From Flaveria trinervia (lineage: Eukaryota; Streptophyta; Magnoliopsida; Asterales; Asteraceae), in NCBI GenBank assembly GCA_025506515.1, contig CM046445.1, positions 3,035,131 through 3,099,130 of the forward strand: DNA of 64,000 bases. The letters are read 5' to 3'. Each line of letters begins with the position of its first letter. Within the stretch, counting starts at the first letter, position 1. Both the position numbers and the translations under genes were made by a program. Below the pieces are notes generated by a model. That model ran no database searches and was not told the DNA's origin. It saw only the letters and a program-made list of their open reading frames with translations. Positions 35,508 to 49,137 of this stretch are shown piece by piece.

Positions 35508-36607
35508 TCATCGTAAGTTAGCATGATGTACATTAATATGTCTAGTGGTTTGGTCACCAAGCCACATTTTTTATTGTAGATGAAGCAAATTTCATAACCA
35601 CCTAATGTTTCTAGTGCCGTTTACTAATCTTTTCAAAAGAAAACCCATGGATCAACTTATGAAATTAGATGGGGAAGTATATGGAGCAGGTGGATTTGAG
35701 TAACGTGAAAATTCTGTCCCTTTAGTTAGAAAAGTTATTTAACGTATCCTTAGCTTTTTTTTTCTTATTCTGCTAATGTAGGTGTCAACAAACCTAAAAA
35801 TAATGTTGCTTGGACTTGACTTTTTACGGATGGAAATACACCACGTGTCCAAATACGAGCCTCCAACCCCAAAGCACGCACGTTCGACCACAAAACAAGG
35901 TTTTTGATCCCAAAACATGGGTGATCGACCACTAAACACGCATTCGAACCTTAAACGCGAGCATCCAACCTCACAAACATGGTCGGAACCGCTTGAAATA
36001 TGGTTGGATGCATTTGAAATATGAGTGGAATATGAGGGGATATTGGTAATCGGTGGAACTAGGGGATCAAAGTAACATTTTGAATAAAAATATTGGTCAA
36101 AAGGACATATTAGGGTTATGCTGAGTAATTGGGTTATAAACAGGCTAAAGTATTAATGACGTGACTGAAAGCTTGACTTAAGGTTAGTTTGAGTTGCTTG
36201 ATTCATTTGCGACACATGCCATATTTAACTTATCATGTTAAATAAATAAATAAATAGGTTAACTAGTTAACATGATCTCTTTGTGATATGTATTAACATC
36301 TATATTAAAATTACAAGTATAATTATAGTCTTATAAATAAATGATTATATATTTTATTAACATTAAACAATTACTATTATTTATGAGGAGAGTTGTTATA
36401 GCTATACGTACATTATCATTAGCCTTCAGTACAACTCATATATGCTATCTCTTTTTGTTGAAATTGGTGACAAGAGAGAGAGAGACACACAATGAGCCTT
36501 GATTTGGGATCTGAGGTATCGAGGCAGTGGCTGTCGCCTTCCCGCCTCCGCCTAGGGTGTTGACACACCTCCGATTTGCAGGATCGGTTTAGGTTACTCA
36601 ACACAAA
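35508..36607. other. Spacer with repeated GACC/AAACACG words
   Basis: No gene seen. Around 35840-35990 a short motif (GACCACAAAACA, GACCACTAAACACG, GAACCTTAAACGCG, CCAACCTCACAAACATGG) recurs every 25-30 bases as a degenerate tandem repeat. The rest is AT-rich. Confidence 0.5.
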
Positions 36608-37373
36608 TGTTATTTCTTAAACTCACAAGGTTGCACTTCGATTAATGAAGCAGAATCTTTTAAAAGTTGATAATAATATACTAAGTAAACAAACACAAGA
36701 AATAGTTTTTAAAATACTTATATATATTACTTTTTAACTCAAAGTTACAAGACTCTTACATGTATACAAATGAGTTTGCAATGAAAATTTTATATACTAC
36801 TATTTACAACCGGTTATACTAAGATTACCAGCTGAGAAATTACTACTAAACAAATACTACATTGCTAGTAGTAAGGTATCTAAGATAAAATATATCCTAG
36901 ATAAGGTAGTCATGACATGTCCATGACTTACCTTTTTGTTATCAACTAAATTTAGTAACTATACTAACTAATAAACAATGAACAGTGAATAAAATATTGT
37001 CAACTACATGTGCGTGGGAAAACGTCATGCAGTATCTCAGAGTATGCAATGGCTTGTCAGAAGGACCATACTAATATTTACTGGTTCATAGTAGGTTCTT
37101 CCGAAACCACTTATAATTCGGAAGAGTCTTCTTCTTTCGAGACTTCTGCTAATCTTCAAGTCTTCATACTTCAGAAGTCTTTTGCCTTGAAATCTTCTAA
37201 GTGTTTGTCTTCAGAAGATGGCTTCACTTTGTCTTTAGAAGAGAGAGTTCCTTCTTCAAAAGTTCTTCTACTTAATCATTTGGAAGTGAAGCTTTGTCTT
37301 CGGAAGTCTTTATCAATTGTACAAAAATTGTTCTAAGTGTTGTTTTGGTTGCACCAGCCTTATCTGTCCCAAC
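36608..37373 (-). repeat. Possible copia-type LTR
   Basis: On the minus strand the segment would start TGTTGGGACAGATAAGG (37373) and end AAGAAATAACA (36608), with TG...CA ends. It contains many CTTC(A/G)GAAGTC words at 37100-37310. Flanking bases (ACAAA and CGATT) are not a TSD, and no primer-binding site follows, so the boundaries are tentative. The open frame at 37010-37336 is repeat sequence. Confidence 0.3.
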
Positions 37374-37734
37374 ACGATTCTAGCAAGATCTTTATTTCTT
37401 GCTTATTTGTGGACGGTTTCTGGCCAGGGTAGTTGATGGGTTTCGTTGCCTTTGCCCCGGTCGTTTGCCTCCCTCTTCTTTGATTTCGTAGGAGGTCGGC
37501 AGTTTTGGTGCTTCCCGTGCTTCCGATCTTTGCGAGGAGTTGCATGGTACCAAGGGTTAGCAATAATTCCATTGTACCAAGGGTTAGCAATAACTCTTAC
37601 ATGTGACTATTTTTGTTGTTATACAACAAGAGAGAGAAAGAAAGGGATGGGGGAGGGATGGAGGGTTATAAATAAATGTTAACTAGGTTTGCTCGTCCCG
37701 CGAGTTGCGGTGGGATTCGTTTGGTCGTTCAATT

Positions 37735-38379
37735 TGTAACACCCGGCCCTTCGCATCAACAATATTGTCCGCTTTGCCCACGAGGAGCTCACGGATTTGC
37801 TTTTGGTTGCCCAGGTGAAAACTTCCCAGGGAGGTCACCCATCCCTAGATTGCTCCCACCTGAGCACGCTTAACTATGGAGTTCTCCTCTCATCCACAGC
37901 CAATACGCCCAAAACACGTTGTTGATGTTAGAGGCCAGACATTCCTTATGAACCGGAATCTCTCCTGTCCACGGCCGATGTGGGATATGTGTAGGGTGTC
38001 ACAAACACCTCTGTTTGGACTCATCGTCCTCGATGAGCCCGAGAAGTCACCATCCTTGGTGAGGTATGTCCCACACCCGAACGACACAGGAGTGGCTCTG
38101 ATACCATTCTGTAACACCCGACCCCTCGCATCAACAATATTGTCCGCTTTGCCCAAGAAGAGCTCACGGATTTGCTTTTGGTTGCCCGGGTGAAAACTTC
38201 CCAGGGAGGTCACCCATCCCTGGATTGCTCACACCTGAGCACGCTTAACTGTGGAGTTCTCCTCTCATCCACAGCCAATACGCCCAAAACGCGTTGTTGA
38301 TGTTAGAGGCCAGACATTCCTTATGAACCAGGAATCTCTCCTGTCCACGGCCGATGTGGGATATGTGTAGGGTGTCACA
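37735..38379 (-). mobile_element. Cassandra TRIM retrotransposon, complete, TSD CAATT
   Basis: The same element as at 7984-8622, in reverse. LTRs are 37735-38003 and 38110-38379. The primer-binding site on the minus strand is TGGTATCAGAGCC (38106 down to 38094). The left-hand edge of the core has the complement of CCAAACAGAGGTGTT as polypurine tract. Flanks 37730-37734 and 38380-38384 are both CAATT. The open frames seen here on both strands are LTR sequence. It keeps the bases missing from the left LTR of the other copy. Confidence 0.95.
37818..37884 (-). promoter_or_regulatory. 5S-rRNA-like block in Cassandra LTR
   Basis: The complement reads GAACTCCATAGTTAAGCGTG, then GGATGGGTGACCTCCC and TGGGAAG, matching the plant 5S rRNA internal control region. 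The second LTR repeats it at about 38192-38260. Confidence 0.85.
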
Positions 38380-38384
38380 CAATT

Positions 38385-41300
38385 AGACTTTCATTATGCA
38401 TTGTTGCGATTGTTAAACGTGTTGAGGATTCTTGTGCTTCTCTTTCTTCCGGTGGTCTTCATATTCAGCTGTGTATAGTAAGCCTTAGAACAACCAAATG
38501 TTTTTCAAATAACGTAATGGCTTTCTCTAGATTTTGGAGTAATAATTCAATTTAACATCCCTGTGTAACAATGATGCTACCACTATTGTCATACAAAGAA
38601 GACACATATTAGCACGTGTCAAATATGTTTGGTATACTCATCCTTATGCTTTCTAAAAGGGTTTCGAAACATGATTTTTTTCATTATTATCTAACATCAA
38701 CTTTAGTTGAAATTGAAAGCTTCAAAAATAATTTGATATGCAGAATTCCTTTGTGCATTGTTGATCCTAATTCATAACATGTTAATCATTCTAATTTTCC
38801 TATTATATAAAACAGAAAATAAAAAGAAAGACAATATACATCCAGGTCTTCCAATCTTTTCTCTCTTGAGCTTCTTGTATCTTTCCTTTACTTCCTTTGA
38901 GAACATCTATCAGAACTTTATTTGAAAGAGTCAGCGCCTTCTGATATATGCCTTACTTTCAATAACATTAAATGTTATTCAAGTATTAATTGTAGCTAAT
39001 ATCAATCCTAAATTTATATTACATGAGATTATGAAAACCTCATAATATAAATACGAATGGAATGATATAACTCGGTTAAATGGATAAGGCCAAACTATAC
39101 TTCACATCAAAATACACATTGCATCTGTCTTTTTCATCTCTATATCAAATCTTATAACTAAAACACATAAAAACTATAAACCAATTTACTCATCCAAGAA
39201 TGACAAACAATATAAATATATCTTGTTTCCATCTCATCCTTGTTGTACAAGAGTTTAGTCATCTACTCATCCAAGCTCAAATATCAAAATTCAACTGCTA
39301 CTGTCTCGATCTCCTACCGATTATCCTGTTTATCTTTCTATTTTTGGCTCAACTTCATCCTCATCCCATTCTTTGTTTCGTCAACCGGATTGCACAACCC
39401 TTAATCGGTGGTCACCGATATATCGGTTGACCTCGTCCTCCACTCTATCTCTCATCTCGATTCGAAACACCAAGAAATATTAAGATCGAGCTGTTGGTAC
39501 CATTTTCTTACCGTCTACAAAAAACAAATGAGAGGATAGGATGAATTTTAAAAAACTGGAAGGGGGCTCGTGGCAAGCAGCAACGAGATCTAAAAGGCAC
39601 GGTGATACCATCTGATTGGTTCAGTGTAGTCACCAAGACAATCTAAGGCACACAAAATGAACTTGCACCTACTGCTTTGAATGGTAGTAAATTACTATTC
39701 ATTCTCTATCACATTTTATTATAGAGTAATATGACCGTTGGTAAGGTATATTAGTAAATAAAAGCGCTTACAACATTAGGAACATTTTTTGATAATTCAT
39801 GAAAATCTCATACATATGTTTGATCTATAAAACCACATTCTAACAAATTAGTTTAAAAGCTAAGATTTCAGTATTCGATTATATGGTTTTCCACGAGTCG
39901 AGGCAATAATGATCAGATTCACGCAAGTTGTATGATGTATAACGACAAAACTCCTGCCGCATAGCGCGAGAGACAAAAACTAGTTATAATTAAGTACGAA
40001 CTGTGATGTTTGTTCACTTCTACTTTAACATATTAATTATGTTTGTAATTTATACTCGTGTTAGTAGGTCGTATCTCTAATCATGTTAACATGTTTTGCC
40101 ATTTGTGTTAAACTAAAAAATTAAATTGTTAAACATGTTTTGTTGTGCCACTCATGTTATTAAATAAGGAAATGTTCAAATACAAAGACCATTATAAGTT
40201 TTGAAAAATACATTAGTAAAAGTATATCATTATATACTTCTAATTGTAAAATACAATAATATATAACAAGTTTATATAATATATAAAATCAATAAAAAAA
40301 TAACACAAAATGATCTAAAGCATAAAATGCAATGATAAAAACATATAACAAATAACATAAAATATATGATACAACAAACTAATATTTAGCACAATAAACG
40401 TACAAGACATAATGACCAAAATGACCCCCTTTTTAAAACAATAGTAGAACATGTGTCAAGCATACAATAATGTTTAAGTTTTTTTAAAATTAAATATTAT
40501 TTTTATTATAACCTTATCCTATGAAATTAACTACATTACTATTTTAAAATTTGTGTCTCACACCCTTCTAAATATGTATGTGTTGGTGCTCAAGAAACAT
40601 GAAACGTGTAACTAAAAGAGTGGTGTCATTACACACATTTAACATAATACATGTTTTGTCGCCTATAAGGCTCTAAAAGATCGCTATGATAACCTCATTT
40701 ATCCAAATTTGACTCCTAAAATTTAATAGAATCAGACTGTCACCATGAGAAATTGATAATAAGAATTACAAATAGCAACATGTAACCAATGACTAAGTCA
40801 CATATATTCTTCATCCTCATGATAACTTTGGCAGTTCTTGTAGATACATAACATTCATATCACGAGACATTACTAAAAGGCTGTTTGATAACCTCTTAAT
40901 AAAACATTAAGAGGTTACATCTGAATCGGTAACATATTAGAGTGTTTGGTTTATGAAAAGACCAGAACTTAATCGTTTCATTTATCTATTAATAATTAAG
41001 TGATAAAAGGATGTCGAATGGAGTACTTGATAAGTTTACCCTCCCCTGAAAACAAACCCTATCTATCGTGAATCAACCCCAACCATCGACCTCTCACCCA
41101 CAACTCCCATCTCCTTTAAAACGTAATCTTATCTAGGATGGAACTTTTGAGCCTAAACCTCACCTTTGGATGAAGAAACCAGAGAGCCAAAACTAGGAAT
41201 GAAGAAGATGGTGTTTTAGACCTCTAACTTCTTCTTGATGATGTTCAGTCGTAAATCTCGACCCTCAACTTGATGGAGGCTTAATCAAAGAAAATGGTGA

Positions 41301-42197
41301 TTTTACATTGTTTCTCTCTCTAGCTCCTTCCCTTATTAGGATTACTTAGAGTAAGAAGATTGAAGATCATAAGAGGGGGAGGGTGGCGGCTTATTTCATT
41401 CAACGAATCAAGGACATTCCAACTTTCAGCTTTCTTACTTTTACTCCTTTAACCATTCGTTTATCACTTTAACAATTCCACAATTTAATACATAACATTG
41501 GAAATGCTTGCGCGTTACGCTGGTACAACTATTGTATGATTTTTTTGGAATATGATTTTAGTTAGTATCGACTCAGTGCTTTATGACGTAAACTAAAAAG
41601 CCAAAATATAATTATTGAAAAATTTGAATGAAAGAAAACTATTACGTATATTACAAAAATCTTTAAGACAACTATATTATCCCAACAAGATTTAGTGAAA
41701 GCATAGGTGGTATTTGTGATTGGAAATAACTTATTACCTAGATTTTAGACGGGGGGTATCGTTTTATGAATGTAGGTTAGAGTTTTATGATTATCAGAGG
41801 TAATTTTCATGATGATTTGCATAGAATGGAGAAAGGTAATGGAGATATTGTAACTACAAATTACTATCTTGATTGTTATTGAGCTATTAATAACCGGTAA
41901 TGGAAAGGGGAAGAGAAATGAGTGCTCAAGCGCAATGAATGAAAAACATTGAAAGTAACTGACAGTTTTGTTTGGTCACGTGTATTTAGCATTTATATTA
42001 TAAGCATAATGTGTTATACTTTATTGTTAGGGCATAAATAAAATAAAATGGTTAACTTATGAAATTTAAGCATTAGTTTTATATGGGTGTCTTAATCCAT
42101 ATGTGAAATTATCATTCTATCATCTTTTTATTTTTATTAGAAAAGATATAGTATTTAGTTATAGAAATATGACTAGAAACTATAAATTTAAATGTCA
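38385..42197. other. AT-rich spacer, no gene seen
   Basis: Nearly 4 kb with only short open frames. Noted inside: a perfect 11-bp hairpin at 40890-40916. No transposon with both ends could be defined. Confidence 0.55.
40890..40916. repeat. Small perfect hairpin
   Basis: AACCTCTTAAT and ATTAAGAGGTT flank a 5-base loop. It follows GGCTGTTTGAT, a word often seen near MITE ends, but no opposite end was found. Confidence 0.6.
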
Positions 42198-42207
42198 ATT
42201 TATATTA

Positions 42208-43108
42208 GAGAAAATTACATAATTAGTTCCCGTGGTTTGGTCATATTGTAAATTTAGTCCCCAGGTTTTAAAAACTACAAATTGAGTCCAAACATTTGTG
42301 AAATGACTGCAAATTTAGTCCACACTGTTAATTTTGTTAGTTTTTAATAAATGAGGGACTAAACTTTTAATATAATTAAACCCATGGACCATTTATGTAA
42401 CTTTAAAACTTACGTAAGTTTTTATCGTGTCGGAGGCGGAGGCTCTGACGGCGGTGCTCATTGCCGTGAACATTACGTCCACCAATCGATTTCAATCGAA
42501 AAACAAGAATCTAACAGTCACCAAAGCAATCGTTGTTGGAGTGTCACGATGTGCCGATGTATCAATCGATTTTGTTGTTGAAATCGACAATAGTCTGATG
42601 AACACTAGCGACAGACGGTGGTAGTAAGTAAGCTTCATGGGGCAGAATGATGGTGAGGATATGAGGATTAAGACGAAGATTGTCACGACGAAGATCATGG
42701 GAACGTTGATTGATCAATAGCCATCGGCGATTTTCACCGTAGAAGTTGAAGAAGAAGCTGATGCCCCCTCTTGCACCGACGTCGTCGGAGTCTCCATCGG
42801 ATTTTCCGGACGATTCTCTTCACCGTCGAGGAAGAAGAAGCTGTGGTTTTAGGTCTAATAGTATTTTTTCACTAATTAACTCTTTGTTTTTTTTCTTTTT
42901 TAAATTTAGAGAAAATTCATAATTGGTCCATGGGTTTGATCATATTAAAAGTTTAGTCCCTCATTTGATAAAAACTAGCGAACTTTAACGATGAGGACTA
43001 AACTTGCAACCATCTAACAAATGTTTGGACTAACTTTGCATTTTTTAAATTCTGGGGACCAAATTTACAATATGACCAAACCACATGGACTAATTATGCG
43101 TTTTTCTC
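42208..43108. mobile_element. MULE-type element, 901 bp, possible captured core
   Basis: Left end GAGAAAATTACATAATTAGT and right end, read inward, GAGAAAAACGCATAATTAGT are inverted repeats. Further in, GTGGTTTGGTCATATTGTAAA on the left pairs with TTTACAATATGACC on the right. Flanks ATTTATATTA (42198-42207) and ATTTATGTTA (43109-43118) match at 9 of 10. The core 42430-42860 is clearly GC-richer than the surroundings and reads GGAGGCGGAGGC and CGACGTCGTCGGAG, which suggests captured genic DNA, but I could not identify a source gene. Confidence 0.75.
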
Positions 43109-43364
43109 ATTTATGTTATTATAACACAAATACAAATTAATAAAGTGAATTAAATAATATCACACTATTAAATAATGTATTAATAATATGTATTAATAAT
43201 ATGTATTAAATAATACACTACTTAGAAGAAGTTAATTAACGAGAGCAAAAATAAAACTATTGCATAAAATACTTATACTATATGTTTAAAATGTTGTATA
43301 GACGTGTTATACTTTGAATGTAATTACCATATTATATTTCTAAATTGTATTATATAGTAGTATA

Positions 43365-43456
43365 AATTATTATTATTATTATTATATTATTATTATTATT
43401 ATATTATTATATTATTATTATTATTATATTATTATTATTATTATTATTATTATTTT
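43365..43456. repeat. Interrupted (TTA)n microsatellite
   Basis: Runs of TTA/ATT units interrupted by ATATT steps. Confidence 0.9.
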
Positions 43457-44717
43457 TGTCTTTGTAAACAATAGGGTGTTACACTTAGAAAGGATTGTTA
43501 ACAAAGATGGGTTGTGAGAAGTCCTCATGATTTGATCTTGTGTTGATTTTCATGGTTGATGTTATCTCGTTTGGTGGTACATTGGGTAGGTGGAGGAAGC
43601 AAACAACGGTTGTAATCCATTGCCTAAAAAACTTGTGGACAAACGATAGGATGAAGACATATGTTAGGCAGTGGTGGTGGCTAATATTTTGATGGAGGTG
43701 TTTCCATGGTGGTGGCGGCGGATTTTTGGCGGAGGTGTTTCATGGTGGTGACGGTGGTGGTGGTTTATGTCCAATGAATATGAATTGGGTAGGACCCATG
43801 AGTGATTAGGTTTTGTTTACTTTTTTTATCAAATGATATTTTGAACATTTCATAAACACTAACAAAAAAGGTTAACCTTTATTAATATCATTGACCATTT
43901 ATATTACGAGCGTCCATACTTTGGACCAACATCATAATTTTTTAATTGGTTTAAGGTGGAGTGTTTTGCAGCATTAACAGACAATAGGTTTGTGTTCGAT
44001 ACCGTTTGGCACTCTCTAAAGCCTTGCCATAAAGTCAGTTTGATTTACCACTCGTGTGGAAGTCCTGTGATGGTCTGACGTGGACCGGTTGTGTGTCCGT
44101 ATCAAACAAGAACTTTCATATAATCGTATATACCCACATTTATCAATGCCAGTGACTCATGCCACCGCCTACCTCTCCTATATTCGTATATACCCACATT
44201 AGACCCTTAGTTTCTAATGTTTCAAATTCATCCCCTGTATTTGGGACGATGTTTAGTTTTTTTCTTTTACATCCCGACACATATTCTCTTAGAAACAATG
44301 TTGTATTCAAAATAGAGTGTTTTTGGTAATGTAATTTATACTGACCGAAAGGGATATCATGCTACTATAAAAATGCGATATTAACTAACAAAACATCGAT
44401 ACAGTTATATAATTGTTTTTATCTATGTTTCGATAGCAAGTTAGATATAGAAATAAATTTGACATTATAGTATATCATGTTTCTCCGCAAACATGGATCA
44501 ATGATTCATTGACACATTGGCTTTCGTTTTCAAAAAATGGTCAAAGATTCCATGCTATAAAAATTTGGTTATCTGCAATCACATCATCAAATGGTAATAA
44601 ACTATACATAACACACAACACATGAGCCATGTGCCTTGATATACAAAATAATGTATACGCGTATCATGTGGTGTTATATCATATTTAATATATTCAAAAA
44701 GTTACAAAAACTTATGT
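43457..44717. other. Spacer upstream of the BAHD gene
   Basis: No gene seen. GGTGGTGG-rich sequence at 43660-43760 resembles the GTGG-rich cores of the MULE-type elements but lacks defined ends. 44500-44717 is AT-rich and serves as the upstream region of the acyltransferase. Confidence 0.5.
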
Positions 44718-44725
44718 TATAAATA
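44718..44725 (+). promoter_or_regulatory. Probable TATA box of the BAHD gene
   Basis: TATAAATA lies about 58-65 bp before the ATG at 44783, a suitable distance for a plant core promoter with a short leader. Confidence 0.5.
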
Positions 44726-44782
44726 TTGTAATCCAACTTTTCTTCTTCAACCAGCTAGTGAGCAAGTACTGTGATAACAATA

Positions 44783-46080
44783 ATGCCACTAATGGAGTTT
44801 GAAAAACAATCATGCAAACTCATAAAACCTTTGATTCCAACTCCTGCAACCCTTCGTCACTACAAACTTGGATCCAATGATGAACTTTCACCTTTCATAA
44901 ATGTAACTATTGTTCTTTTCTTCAACCGCGATTGCGGTCATGACATGATGTTGACGTCCGGCTAGAAAGATCCCTCGAGAATACGTTAACGCGATTATAC
45001 CCTCTTGCGGGTAGATATGTGGATGAAAGTCAAGTTATTGATTGTAATGATGAAGGCGTTGAGTTTATACGCGCAAAAGTTAATGTTAGACTTCAAGATT
45101 TTGTTGGGGGTAATGGGGATATTCGATTAGTGGATGAGTTCGTTTCGTTTACAGCCCGAGCCGCTGATGGTCGAGTCACGAACCCATTGCTTGCGATACA
45201 AGTAACGGAATTTGAATGTGGAGGTGTGGCGATTGGTGCAAGTGCTACACATAGGATTGTTGATGCGTCGACGCTATCTACATTCCTAAATGAATGGGCT
45301 GCTATGAACCTAGGGGAAAGTGGGGCCGAGTTAACCGGGCCCGGTTTCAACTCGTCCTCGTTGTTCCCCTCTCGTGGCGTGGGTCCCGTGCCACTACCAC
45401 CTATGCACAATGATGATATGTTAAGTAAATGTGTAAGAAAGAAAGTTTGGTTTAGTGAGAGTCAAGTATCTAGCATGAAAGCTAAGGTGATCGCGAGTGG
45501 AAGATATAACACATGTCGATTATCGAAGGTGCAATTGGCGCAATCGATCATTTGGAAGGCTCTCATCGCTGTTGATCGTGCAACACATGGTTACCAAAGA
45601 GAGTCTATACTCAGTCAACCAGTAAATCTAAGAGATAAAATGGCATCCTTAATACCCAAAAACTCTTGTGGAAATCTTTGGGGCGCTTGTCTCACGGAAT
45701 CCACGATTGCCGAAACAACCGAAGAACTCGCTTATCTTATAAACGCTTCCGTGAAAAAAACAGTATGTGAACTGGCGAAGGCGTACCACGATAGCGAGGA
45801 AGGGCAAATGGTGGTTTTGAATACCTTCTTAAAGATGGCTAGCATTCCCGAATCGACTAACGTGATACCAATAACTAGTTGGTGTAAGATGGGATTTTAC
45901 GAAGTCGATTTTGGTTTTGGGAAGCCCGTTTGGGCGGTTCCCGGGACCGTACCGATGACGAACTCGGTGATTTTGATAGACGATGCTGAAGGTAATGGAG
46001 TGGAAGCATACGTGTTTTTGGAAGCTAAGGATGCCCCTTGTTTTGAAGAAGCTTTAGAGAGCAATGTGTCAAATGCTTAA
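44783..46080 (+). CDS. BAHD acyltransferase (vinorine synthase-like), frameshifted
   Basis: BAHD enzymes transfer acyl groups from CoA thioesters to alcohols or amines in specialised metabolism, in the cytosol; the substrate cannot be told here. The N-terminus MEFEKQSCKLIKPLIPTP fits the clade with vinorine synthase and salutaridinol acetyltransferase. LTRLYPLAGRYVDESQVIDC follows, with catalytic HRIVD at 45250-45264 and the structural DFGFG (usually DFGWG) at 45907-45921. SQPVNLRDKM and SCGNLWGAC also fit the family. Total length would be about 430 residues, normal, without introns. At about 44940-44950 CATGA is repeated in tandem, which shifts the frame and gives a stop at 44963-44965. Without one copy the two parts join as GHDVDVRLERSL. 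It is therefore probably a recent pseudogene or a null allele. A GTG-led frame from 45019 holds both motifs but lacks the N-terminal strand. Confidence 0.9.
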
Positions 46081-49000
46081 AATCTTGCTTGGCATCTTAA
46101 TTTGTGTTGTTGTATGTTGTGCTTTTGTATGGTTTATGTTTTCTTGATTAATACCAACATGTTCTTATGATGATATAATTTTTTTAAACCTCGTGATCTC
46201 ATCCCACTGCCAAAGTTGATGTCACGTTAGTTTATGTCATTAGGATTCGTACGGGTGATAAGTTATATCTTATATGTAAAGGTATAGTGGCTTCTAATTT
46301 CAAGGATTAATTAATTAATCAAATATAAGCTTAAAACTCAAGTTTGAGTGTTTGACGTGTTATATATAAACATAACTTGTGTTATGTCAATATCCATTTT
46401 TATAGGATATTAAAGTAATTTATAGCAACAATGAGATATCTAACACACACATTTATATGTTCATAGGCGTAATTATCTGCAATTCAAACAAACAAAGAGA
46501 AATCAAGTTTTATGCGTGATGCTTAAAAACCTCTTGTCCGGTCGTGACTACAAATTGTTTTGCCACTCATGTTCTTGATGATCGATATATGGAACATTCG
46601 TGTAGAACGCATTTAAAAGATAATAAGTCACCTAAAGGATAATCCAATCTCCTCTTTTCTTCACTATTTAATCTCGTCAAAAGACAAGTCTTCCCTCAGA
46701 ACGGTCGAGTTCCACCCTTGAACTATTGCAAAACAATTATTTTTTCGGGCCTGACATTGACCAACGCTACCTTGTTGTCAACCTTGTGCCCCAACATTAC
46801 ATAAACACTAAGATCAAAGCATTCATAGTCTAGCAGTATCATGTTGTGTAACAGACATGTCATTTTTAAATTGTTGTGGGTTCAACTTTTCTGTAGATAA
46901 ACATGTAAATTTAATTGTTAGAATTATATGTTTTGAATTAACATAAATGCTAAAGGCGTAAACACTTATGTTGTTTACCAACACCCAACAAAAAAAGCAT
47001 TAGTGAAGTATTTTTAATTGTAAGATTATTAGGCATGTAAATAAATTTCATTACATCAAATTAAAATCTAGAAGTTCAAAATTAGTTGAAGACGAGTTGA
47101 TAGTTGGATATTCTAAGGACATTTAGAACGTTGAGGAATAAGATTTTCGTATCTTGTTTTGAATACAAGTAACTCATTCGGTATAGTTATAACAAATGGG
47201 ACAAAAATCGTACTATGAAATAGAGGGAGAATGTATTCTAGTGTACAATAAGTTTGTTCGAATACTACAAACTAAGGGAACCATTCGTGGTTAGTATCAC
47301 GAACTGATTTTTGTAGTGGCATTTGCGTGTTGTCGGACGTAGGCTAGCCATACAACATACACCTAGGAGGGATCGGGCCATGCATGGTTTCCTAGGAATG
47401 GATTAAAGTTGCTTGGTGCGGTAGTGCTACATTAGACAAATCATTATATTTTGTGGGCCTCTAACCATTGGACTGAGCCTTGGCGAATGTTATATTTGAT
47501 GTCATGATATCTATTAATTTAATCATTGTTTTCAACGTTCATTTTATTTGATCATAGTGGTTGTAAGTGTATCTTAGCGATGACAATATATGCATATGGT
47601 AGATTACTTATCTTCATATGCCCACATGTATGGAAAATGAAAGATGTTGAGGTGGATGTGTGGGTGAACAAGGTTGGATGTTTTAGGAAAAGGAAAAGGC
47701 ACACGCATCATGAACAAGATAAGGGAGGTGATATTGAGATGGTTCTAGTTTACATGAAGGAGACAGATAATGACAGCTATAAGGAGAATGTAACACATCA
47801 TAGTTTGGGAAAAGGAGTAGAGGAAGATCGAAGCTAACTTTGGATGAGCAGATTAGGCAGGATTGTTAAACATGCATATTTTTGGGCACATGATCATTGA
47901 TAGGAGCTTCTAAAGACGCATGATAAAAACCATGGATTTTTAGAAGGATGTATAACTTAGGTCTAGGCGAGAGATTCACATCTTGGTAATGTGGTTTGTG
48001 TTACGCTTAGGTTGCTTTTAGTTTGTATGGTGTACTCTCTATATTTGTTGTTAATTTTAGGTGTGAGTTTAGCTAGTAGCATTTCCTTAAGTATGGGATC
48101 ACATTATCTATAGATGTGTCATTAGCTATAGGCGTGTTTTTAGTTATATGGTGTGCCTCTAGCGGTTGTTAGTTATTTGAGGTGCCTCTAGTCTTAGGTA
48201 CATCTTTACTTTTTACCTTGATTGTGTCTACTTTTAGTGCTAAGGATTTGATTGATTTGAATGCATTTTTTTTATTATTTTCATTTGTATGTTTTTGTTT
48301 ATTATTGTGTTATGTACTTGCCTTACATAAATACAAAAAAATGGATGTATAAGTAGAAGGTCTCTTTAAAAACAATAATTTTATCCCATACAATAAAGAT
48401 AAGATTTACCCTTATGTTATTCTTTCGCTCATACCGTCAGTGAGATTTTGCTAATTATCCATTTTTATTGTTACTATCATTTTAATATGCACAATTTCTT
48501 ATGTGTTAATTATATGTTATCTTCTTTTATACATTAATATCTTCTTTTATACATTAATGCAACAAGTTGCATAATTTGAATAAAATAAATTGATCTGTCA
48601 TTTTCTCCTTTTTATTCTTTTTTGTGACCTCTTTCTCCTCCTTGATTCATTTAACCTGGTGTTATACATTTTATCCTAACATTTCCTTATCTTTCAATGT
48701 TGTAACATATGATTGACTCAACGTAACATGTTCTCCAGCACATACAATGAGAAACAACATCACTTAGCAACAGATAACTGTAGTAAGCATGTGTATATTT
48801 TTCTTGGCAAACAATTTATTTAGACTTGATTATCACATATATAGTCATAACGATTCATACCCATACTATTTTCATAGGGACATATATCATGCCAATAGAC
48901 CACTAGATTATGGGTAAGATTGTGTATATCATCTGAGGAATTGACAAAAACAAAAGTTTTAGCCTTTTTTTATTTATTAATACCTAGCAATTGATACATT

Positions 49001-49134
49001 GTATATTAATCATCAAAAGACAAAGTATGAAATTAAATCGGTCAACTAGTTAATGCGTAGTGATTAAATGGTTAACCGTTATTAATTGTTCTAGTTTTAA
49101 TGTATAAAGTATAATTCATATAGTTATTGTCTAA
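46081..49134. other. AT-rich spacer downstream of BAHD
   Basis: The first 150 bp are probably the acyltransferase 3' UTR. Beyond it I see no gene; the open frame at 47526-47837 has no recognisable family and a composition typical of the region. Confidence 0.5.
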
Positions 49135-49137
49135 AAT

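Noticed and set aside
37876..38213. Open frames of about 105 codons on both strands
   Set aside because: They lie wholly in the Cassandra LTRs and core, which are non-coding.
45093..45410. 105-codon frame on the minus strand
   Set aside because: It is a shadow of the BAHD coding sequence on the opposite strand.
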